Shown here: piece by piece, positions 6,271-12,029 of the stretch | How positions within the stretch are numbered: the first letter of the stretch is position 1 | Layout of the letters: every line of letters starts with the position of its first letter | From: JAPUIN01 sp041580375 | GTDB taxonomy: Bacteria > Acidobacteriota > Polarisedimenticolia > Gp22-AA2 | DNA length: 12,029 nucleotides | Reading direction: 5' to 3' | Assembly (NCBI GenBank): GCA_041580375.1 | Contig: JBFGDZ010000112.1 | Location: forward strand, 1-12,029 | Translations under genes and position numbers: made by a program | The notes under the pieces: model-generated | What the model was told of the DNA's origin: nothing | The model's database searches: none | What the model saw: the letters and a program-made list of their open reading frames with translations, nothing else

Positions 6271-7889
6271 CGGTCCGTTCCGCGGCCGGCGAAGAAGCCG
6301 GCCGATCCCGGAAACTGATTCAGGATGCCCAGGGGGGAGGGCGTCACGCCGCCGACGCGGCGGGACACCGCCGCCACGACGGTGGGATAGAACAGGAACG
6401 TGTAGGGCTGCCGCTCGTTCACGCGCCTCTCGATCCTCCTGTAGATCGACTCGCGCCCGTCGGAGTCGAGAGTGCGGCGTCCCTCCTCCAGCCAGCCGTC
6501 CACATCGCGGTCCCGGTAGGCGGCGTAGTTCTGACCGCCTTCGATCTGCGACGAGTGCAGCATTCCGAAGAGCGAGTCGGGATCCGGAGTGAACACGGTC
6601 CCGGAGAGCGCGGCCTCGAAATCGCCGCTCTTCAGACGCGACCAGAGCGTGGGCCAGTCGAGCCTCTGGATCGTCATCTCGATCCCGAGCCTGCGGAGCG
6701 ACTCCTGGGCCACCTGCGAGAACTGCACGTGGTCCTGGCCGCTCCCGTAGATCAGGAGTCGGAAGCGGAACGGGACGCCCTCGCGGGCGCGCAGGCCGGT
6801 CGACGGATCGATCCGCCAGCCGGCGTCGTCGAGCAGGCGCGCGGCCCGCTCCGGATCGAACGGGGCGCCATCCGCCTCCTCGCGCGCGGGAAGAACGGCG
6901 GGATGGAACGGCGACCTCGCCACCTCCCCCAGACCGCGGAGGACCGACTCGACGTATCCCCTCCTGTCGAGCGCCAGGGAGACGGCCCGGCGGACCCTCG
7001 GGTCGGCGAAGAAAGGGTTCGAACCGTCCCCCCGCCACGCGATGTAGTAAAGGAAGAGCGGGACGAAGCGCAGTGTCCGGAACCGGCGATCGAATCCGGC
7101 CCGACCGCCGTGCGCCTGCCACTGCACCGGCGTGAGCGATGCATAATCGACCTCGCCCGCGAGAAGCGCCTGCAGCGCGGTCTCCTGCGACGGGATCACC
7201 TGGAAGACGAACTCGTCCAGGTGCGGGCGTCCGCCGAAGTAGTCGTCATTGGCGGCGAGCACGATCCGGCGGCCCGCCTCCCAGGCCACGAAGCGGAAGG
7301 GGCCGGTGCCGATCGGGGCGCGCCCCGGGGATTCGGGCCCGTCCGCCCGCCCGGCGTTCCCCGGCCGCGGGGCGATGGGAGTCTCCCAGGCGCGCAGGGC
7401 GGGCGCGTAAGGCTCCCTGTAGATGACCCGGACCGTGTGCGGGTCCGGAGTCTCGATTCGCTCCACCGGGAGAAACGCGTCCAGCCGGCCGATGGCCCGG
7501 CTCGCGGGGTCGACGATGCGGTCGTAGGTGTGCCGCACGTCGTCGCTGGTCAGCGCCTCGCCGTCGTGAAACCGCACGCCGCGCCTGAGGGAGAAGGTGA
7601 GCACCCGGCCGTCGGGAGAGAACTCCCACGACTCGGCCAGGCGCGGCACCGGCCGCAGATCGGCGTCATGGTCCACCAGGCCGTCGGCGACGAGCTTCTG
7701 GACCAGGACGCTCGCCTGGTCCGTGCCGCTGACGAGATCGAGCGTGGCCGGCTCGATCGGCAGAGGGTAGACGAATCGCCCGCCGCGCGCGGGAGTGTCC
7801 GCGCCGCCCACGTCCGGTGCGGCGGCGGGGCGGCAGCCGGCCAGCAGGACGGCCAGTAGCGCGAGAAACGGAGCCGCACTCCGTCGCAT
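6267..7889 (-). CDS. Lipoprotein solute-binding protein of the peptide/nickel ABC importer family (SBP_bac_5)
   Basis: 540 aa, the family's usual length. It should capture substrate in the periplasm and deliver it to the two permeases encoded just downstream. Residues 1-19 are a lipoprotein signal with lipobox LLAGC; C19 would be lipidated, tethering the protein to a membrane. RFVYPLPIEPATLDLVSG (38-55) is the typical mature start. The family signature covers about 85-125 (LAESWEFSPDGRVLTFSLRRGVRFHDG region, then SDDVRHTYDRI). DPRVRRAVSLALDRRGYVE and the late NYAAYRDRDVDGWLEEGRRT segment are also typical. Family members bind di- or oligopeptides, nickel, opines or sugars, and the ligand cannot be read from sequence alone. 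AGGAG lies 12 bases before the ATG, rather far. The gene starts 23 bp after the propeller gene and overlaps the dppB-type gene by 4 bp. Confidence 0.95.
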   Translation of the reverse strand: MRRSAAPFLALLAVLLAGCRPAAAPDVGGADTPARGGRFVYPLPIEPATLDLVSGTDQASVLVQKLVADGLVDHDADLRPVPRLAESWEFSPDGRVLTFSLRRGVRFHDGEALTSDDVRHTYDRIVDPASRAIGRLDAFLPVERIETPDPHTVRVIYREPYAPALRAWETPIAPRPGNAGRADGPESPGRAPIGTGPFRFVAWEAGRRIVLAANDDYFGGRPHLDEFVFQVIPSQETALQALLAGEVDYASLTPVQWQAHGGRAGFDRRFRTLRFVPLFLYYIAWRGDGSNPFFADPRVRRAVSLALDRRGYVESVLRGLGEVARSPFHPAVLPAREEADGAPFDPERAARLLDDAGWRIDPSTGLRAREGVPFRFRLLIYGSGQDHVQFSQVAQESLRRLGIEMTIQRLDWPTLWSRLKSGDFEAALSGTVFTPDPDSLFGMLHSSQIEGGQNYAAYRDRDVDGWLEEGRRTLDSDGRESIYRRIERRVNERQPYTFLFYPTVVAAVSRRVGGVTPSPLGILNQFPGSAGFFAGRGTDR

Positions 7890-7912
7890 GGCTCGGACAG
7901 GCTCCTGGGGGC

Positions 7913-10192
7913 CTACTCGACCGAGAATGTGGCTTTTCCGGCTCCGACGTTGCCCAGCAGATCGGTCACCTTCACGATGACGGAGTGCTCCCCGGGGCCG
8001 GCCCCTTCGATCCGGAACGAGTACGTCTCCGCGCGCGAGTCGCTCACCCCGTCCTGGGGAACGATGGTGACGAACCGGCGGGCGTCGAGCGAGTACTCCG
8101 CCCGGGCGATCGGGCCGGTGCCGTCGCTGGCGCTCGTCTCGATCGTGAAGGCGCTCCCCCTGCCGATCCGCCGTGCCGTCACCTGGACCGACGGGGGCGT
8201 GTTATCGACGGTGAACGGCTCGCTCTCGAGCGCGACGCTCTGCGCCGCGTCGGCCGGATTGGACGGCCCGTCGCTGACGGTGATGCGGACGAGGTAGAGG
8301 CCGTCGGGAAGCTGCATCGAATCGAAGGCGAAGTAGGGCTCCCTGAGCCCGCGTGCCAGCGGCTTCCAGGCCGTCTCGCCGTCGCCCCGGAACGACAGGT
8401 CGAACGAGAGGCGGTCGGAGTTCGGGTCCTCCGCGATCCAGGTGATCGCGCGCATGCCGCGGACGTAGATCTCCTTGTCGGGGATCGCCGACGCGCGATC
8501 GGGACGGGGCGGATCGTCGGGGTTCACGTCGATCCCGGTAAACGCCAGCTCGGTCGGATCGACGTCCGGCAGGTAGGGAAGCCGCTGTCTCACGACGCCC
8601 GGCGGCCGAACCTCCACGCTCTTGATCACCGGGGGAAGGTTGGACTGGACGTAGGCGGCGGAGACGGCGTAGAGGACGGGGCCCGGGCCTCCGCGCGCAC
8701 GCTTGAGTCGCGCCCGCCACTGCAGGAACCGCGCGGGCGGACTCGCGATCGCGCTGCCTCCCGGATCGGGATACGGGGCCGACCAGTCGCTCCAGGTGGC
8801 GTCCGGAAGGCCGCTGTTTCCTGACCGCGTCGCCATCTCGAGCGTCGTTCCCGCCGGAATGAGTGCCCGCCAGGAGATCCGGCCCCAGCGCGCGACCGTG
8901 CGGGCGTCGCGGGGCGCCGAGACGTAGGTGCCCGATTCGCTGGTGTCGCCGTCCAGGAGATAGGCGCGTCCGATGTTGCTGCTGGCCAGATAAAGCCGCC
9001 GGCCCGGCCCCGCGACGAGCGAGGTGACCTGCGACTCCTGCAGCCGGGCCAGGACGGCGCTGCGTCCCGGCTCCGTGATGGCTCGCACGTGACCCGGCTC
9101 GCCGCTGCCGACGAAGAGCTGGCCGTCCTCGTCGATGACGAGCGCGTAAATGATCTCGTCCGCCGAGGACCAGATCGTGGTCACGACGTCATCGGACCCG
9201 ATGCGGTACACCTCGCTCGTCGGCAGGGTTCCGTCGGGAGGCGGCGGGCCGCCGTTCGCCGAGGCGGTGACCGTCACGGTCGCCGTGAGCCGCGCGGCGG
9301 TTCCGGGGAGCGGCACGGGCGGCGGTGGCGGAGCGCCCGGCTGGACCTCGACCGCACCCTCCTCCTTGCCCTCTCGGCGGCGCGTCTTCGGCTCCGGCGC
9401 GGCCCTCTCCACGCCGACGGCCGCGGCGTAGATCGTCCCGTCCCGTCCCACCGCGATCGCCTTGATCTCCCGCAGCGGGGAATCGTACAGGACGCTCGCC
9501 CGGCCGCCCGGTTCGAGCCGATACAGCAGCCCGCGGCCGTCGGTTCCCGCGAGGAGGTTGCCCCGCCGGTCCAGTGCCAGCGAGACCACGTGCGCTTCGT
9601 CGCTGTCGAAGAAAACCTCGGCCTTGCCCCGGCCCGTGATCCGGTAGATCACGCCGTGCTCGCCCGTGGCGGCGTAGAGATGGCCCTTGCCGTCCGCCTG
9701 CAGGGCCCAGATGTAGCGCTCGTCCGGCTCGTAATAGACCTGCCCCTTCCCCTCGCCCGTGATCTCGAACACCCTCCCGTTGGGGGAGGTCGCCGCGTAC
9801 AGCACGTCGGCGGGTCCGATCGCCAGGGCGTGGACCGCCAGATCGCCGCTTTCGAAATACAGCGAGCCGGCCGCAGCGCGGGGGATGCGGAAGACGTGTC
9901 CGCCGGATCCGCCGCCGATGTAGAGCGTCCCCTTGCTGTCGATCGCCTGGGACCACAGGAACGGCTCGGGAGACTCGGCGAGCGGGGGGACCTTCAGCGG
10001 CTTGAGCGATGGCGCCAGCATGAGCTCGCCGTACGGACCGACCGCCACGCCATCCGGTGTTCCGAGCTCGAACTCTTCCGGCGTCGATACCGTCCACAGG
10101 GCGGGGGACACGGCGGTGGCGGTTCCCGGCAGCGCGACGAGAGCGGCGATCAGAAGCCCGCGCGCGGCCAATCCGAACGGGCGATGCGACAC
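7913..10192 (-). CDS. Secreted seven-bladed beta-propeller protein with Ig-like C-terminus, function unknown
   Basis: 759 aa. Residues 1-28 are a signal peptide (LLIAALVALPGTATA). Residues of about 45-440 carry a repeat (G-x-LYAAT-x-x-G-x-YRI type) beginning at L90, L131, L172, L213, I254, L359 and L400. The step is exactly 41 residues, except for one extra 64 residues inside the fifth unit. This fits a seven-bladed propeller of NHL/WD40-like kind. The extra segment (about 260-325) is charged and then very rich in Pro and Gly (APPPPPVPLPG). Residues of about 435-515 form a Trp-rich beta-domain (WSDWSAPY, FLQWRARL). Residues 518-759 look like two Ig/fibronectin-like domains (the second from TVDNTPPSVQV). 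No catalytic motif is seen. GTG start with GGAGG 6 bases upstream and 1 bp after the S55-like gene: strongly coupled. It is probably an extracytoplasmic scaffold or ligand binder (inferred). Confidence 0.88.
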   Translation of the reverse strand: MSHRPFGLAARGLLIAALVALPGTATAVSPALWTVSTPEEFELGTPDGVAVGPYGELMLAPSLKPLKVPPLAESPEPFLWSQAIDSKGTLYIGGGSGGHVFRIPRAAAGSLYFESGDLAVHALAIGPADVLYAATSPNGRVFEITGEGKGQVYYEPDERYIWALQADGKGHLYAATGEHGVIYRITGRGKAEVFFDSDEAHVVSLALDRRGNLLAGTDGRGLLYRLEPGGRASVLYDSPLREIKAIAVGRDGTIYAAAVGVERAAPEPKTRRREGKEEGAVEVQPGAPPPPPVPLPGTAARLTATVTVTASANGGPPPPDGTLPTSEVYRIGSDDVVTTIWSSADEIIYALVIDEDGQLFVGSGEPGHVRAITEPGRSAVLARLQESQVTSLVAGPGRRLYLASSNIGRAYLLDGDTSESGTYVSAPRDARTVARWGRISWRALIPAGTTLEMATRSGNSGLPDATWSDWSAPYPDPGGSAIASPPARFLQWRARLKRARGGPGPVLYAVSAAYVQSNLPPVIKSVEVRPPGVVRQRLPYLPDVDPTELAFTGIDVNPDDPPRPDRASAIPDKEIYVRGMRAITWIAEDPNSDRLSFDLSFRGDGETAWKPLARGLREPYFAFDSMQLPDGLYLVRITVSDGPSNPADAAQSVALESEPFTVDNTPPSVQVTARRIGRGSAFTIETSASDGTGPIARAEYSLDARRFVTIVPQDGVSDSRAETYSFRIEGAGPGEHSVIVKVTDLLGNVGAGKATFSVE

Positions 10193-10193
10193 G

Positions 10194-11996
10194 TCATTCC
10201 TCCACTTCGAGTGAGAGCAGTTTGTAGCCGGACACCATGTAGTCGGTCAGAAGCATCTCCTCGGCCACGCCCCGCTGCCAGAGCCTCAGGTAATTGCCGC
10301 GGCTGCGGGGCCGCACCATCACCTGGGCGACCGACGGCGGGAGGTTGGGAAGGCGCTCGCCCTGATACAGGATCCCGTTGTCCGTCTGTGTGAGCACGAC
10401 GTAGACCGTGTCGTTGCTGCGCAGGTGGTTGATCAGCCAGATCAGCTGTGCGAGATCCTTGGGATAGAACTCCTCCTCCTCCGACTCGGCCCGCGCGATG
10501 GCGAGGCCGTCCCCCACCCGCAGCAGGAGCCGGCCGGGGCGCACATCGTCGGGAATCTCGATCTCGATCTGGCGCGTCACGGCGGGGCCACGATACGGTT
10601 TGAGGCGGATCGAGACCTGCACGGACTCGCCCGCCCGCACGCGATCGCGGCTCAGCCAGGCGCGCTCCACGCGCGCCGTCCGGCGTTCGTCCGAATAGCC
10701 CAGAATGAGATTGATCCCCTCGATGTGAATCGGCCGGTACTCGTTGTTCAGGAGGATCTGCGAGAGGAACGCGACGATGCCCGATGCGTACTGCATCGCC
10801 AGATCGCCCGCGAACAGATTGCGAAGGTTGATGTCCTCCTCGCCCCCGATGCGGATCGTGGAGCCCTTCTTGTAGGCGACGGAGATCTCGCCGAAGCTCT
10901 TCTGCTCGCTGCTCAGCAGCGACAGGAAGCCGCCGTACAGGAGATAGGGCGCGAGGAACGGATCCTCGACGACGTCGAAGGAGTAGCGGCGCGACCGGCC
11001 GCGCTCCGGCTGCAGCTCCACGCGCACGGGGATCATGCGTGGCCGTTTACCGATGTAGCCCAGGAGGCCGGTCGCGCGATCCTGCCGGAACACGCCGACC
11101 TCCTCTCCGGGCGAAGCGAACTTGAACGATTCCTGGAGAGAGGGGAAGAGCCCCTTCACGGTGGCGGTGGTCATGATCAGATCGGTGGGGCCGACGTTGA
11201 GCAGGGGGTGCCCGCACGCCAGGACGCGCGAGGCGTCCCTGTGGGTGACGGTGCAGATCGCCGCGACCTGAAGATCGCCGCGCACCAGCTTGATGCCAAC
11301 CCCGCCGCCCGGGACGATGCCATCCGGTCCGTCCCCCGCGCGGCGCGAAGCGGCCCCGCCCTGCGCCGCGACCAGGCCGATGCGCCGGAATCCCTCACCC
11401 AGGATCTCGACGACCGGATCGGCGAAGCCGGTGAACAGGAGCGGCGTGCGGATCGGGGCCAGGCCCGAGGCCCCGCCGATCGGCGCGGCCGCGTCGAAAT
11501 ACGATGCGAAGTGCTCGGGCAGCCTCTCCGGATCGCGCAGGAGGCCGAGACCCGCCGGGCCGGCGTCGGGCGGGAACGGCGAGCGGAGACGCGACAGCCG
11601 GCCGGGCGTCTCCTTGTCCTCGATCTGCAGCATCTCCTGGATCGGCGTGACCCCGGCCACGGGTTCCTTCGCGAACCCCCAGGTGTAGGCGACCGCGCCG
11701 ACGAGCCGCCCGTCGATCGACACGGGCGACCCGCTCATGCCCGCCAGGACCCCGGTGTGCTCCAGCGGCCCTCCGGACAGCCGGCCCAGGATCAGGTTCT
11801 GGCCGGGCCCGATGTTGCGCAGCTTGCCGAGGATCTCGACGTCGAACGTCTCGACCTCGGTTCCGCTGAAGACCGTCCGGCCCGTACCGCGCATCCCCGG
11901 GGCGACCTCGTCGAAAGGCAGCACGGGCTGGGCGAACGACGCTCGCGCGGCGAGCGCAGCGGCGACGAGGGCCAGGACGGCGCTGAGACGCTTCAT
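10194..11996 (-). CDS. Exported SpoIVB-like (S55) peptidase-domain protein
   Basis: 600 aa. Residues 1-22 are a signal peptide ending ASFAQ. Residues 26-120 carry FDEVAPGMRGTGRTVFSG, FDVEILG, then GVLAGMSGSPVSIDGRLVGAVAY. GMSGSP (86-91) is the S55 nucleophile motif, with S88 the likely serine. A second S55 segment follows at about 230-330: GGVGIKLVRGDLQVAAI and LACGHPLLNVGP with H263, matching the catalytic-His region of SpoIVB. In SpoIVB the His region precedes the Ser motif, so the order here is reversed. Residues of about 330-600 are beta-rich (VSIRLKPYRGPAVTRQIEIEI region) and unrecognised. Sporulation genes are absent, so a role in spore formation is unlikely; envelope proteolysis or surface processing is an inference. 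No Shine-Dalgarno is seen before the ATG. It is the first operon gene in view, with 33 bp of upstream sequence remaining in the window. Confidence 0.9.
   Translation of the reverse strand: MKRLSAVLALVAAALAARASFAQPVLPFDEVAPGMRGTGRTVFSGTEVETFDVEILGKLRNIGPGQNLILGRLSGGPLEHTGVLAGMSGSPVSIDGRLVGAVAYTWGFAKEPVAGVTPIQEMLQIEDKETPGRLSRLRSPFPPDAGPAGLGLLRDPERLPEHFASYFDAAAPIGGASGLAPIRTPLLFTGFADPVVEILGEGFRRIGLVAAQGGAASRRAGDGPDGIVPGGGVGIKLVRGDLQVAAICTVTHRDASRVLACGHPLLNVGPTDLIMTTATVKGLFPSLQESFKFASPGEEVGVFRQDRATGLLGYIGKRPRMIPVRVELQPERGRSRRYSFDVVEDPFLAPYLLYGGFLSLLSSEQKSFGEISVAYKKGSTIRIGGEEDINLRNLFAGDLAMQYASGIVAFLSQILLNNEYRPIHIEGINLILGYSDERRTARVERAWLSRDRVRAGESVQVSIRLKPYRGPAVTRQIEIEIPDDVRPGRLLLRVGDGLAIARAESEEEEFYPKDLAQLIWLINHLRSNDTVYVVLTQTDNGILYQGERLPNLPPSVAQVMVRPRSRGNYLRLWQRGVAEEMLLTDYMVSGYKLLSLEVEE
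10199..10203 (-). promoter_or_regulatory. Ribosome binding site deciding the propeller gene's GTG start
   Basis: The minus strand reads GGAGG, 6 bases before the GTG at 10192 and inside the last codons of the S55-like gene. The nearer ATG at 10197 is in another frame, so the GTG is the true start. Confidence 0.7.
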
Positions 11997-12029
11997 CGGC
12001 TGGTTGGGAGCGGCGAGACGCCAGGGCGC

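Noticed and set aside
4714..6318. Plus-strand open frame of 534 codons
   Set aside because: Antisense to both permease genes, with Arg/Gly/Asp-rich translation and no hydrophobic or domain pattern.
6271..7122. Upstream extension of the DppB-type frame
   Set aside because: This part overlaps the binding-protein gene on the same strand in another frame and is Arg-rich nonsense. DppB homology begins only at about 6270.
6555..10393. Several long plus-strand frames over the binding-protein and propeller genes
   Set aside because: All are antisense shadows of genes with signal peptides and recognised folds; none has a ribosome site or a domain.

Overview
The window is GC-rich bacterial chromosomal DNA with eight protein-coding genes packed almost end to end and no RNA gene, insertion sequence or CRISPR array that I can see. 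The gene set suggests a Gram-negative-type bacterium from a phylum such as Acidobacteriota. It includes a SpoIVB-like S55 peptidase-domain protein followed by a secreted beta-propeller protein, a peptide-type ABC importer, LarE, and GAF-GGDEF signalling. The phylum is an inference from gene content and base composition, not a proof.

Left part (1-1842): a secreted subtilisin-family (S8) protease runs off the left edge on the minus strand. It keeps the Asp and His catalytic motifs, and the Ser region lies outside the window. A 293-bp divergent intergenic region separates it from larE. That region holds three clear inverted repeats and a near-consensus promoter for larE, placed so that transcription would begin about at the GTG start codon, giving a leaderless message.

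Middle (1843-4260, plus strand): larE, the sulfur transferase of nickel-pincer nucleotide synthesis, is followed after 81 bp by a GAF-GGDEF diguanylate cyclase. The cyclase has intact active and inhibitory sites and an unrecognised N-terminal segment of about 150 residues.

Right part (11996 down to 4299, minus strand): five tightly packed genes look like one operon. In transcription order they are a SpoIVB/S55-like exported protein, a secreted seven-bladed beta-propeller protein with an Ig-like C-terminus, a lipoprotein solute-binding protein of the peptide/nickel family (SBP_bac_5), a DppB-type permease and a DppC-type permease. Gaps are 1 bp and 23 bp, then overlaps of 4 bp and 8 bp. No ABC ATPase follows, because the operon ends against the convergent diguanylate cyclase gene. 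The transporter must therefore borrow ATPases encoded elsewhere, or they lie upstream beyond the right edge.

The most notable points are the probable leaderless larE promoter, the permuted order of S55 motifs, the exact 41-residue propeller repeat with a Pro-rich insertion in one blade, and the joining of an envelope peptidase/propeller pair to an ATPase-less peptide importer.
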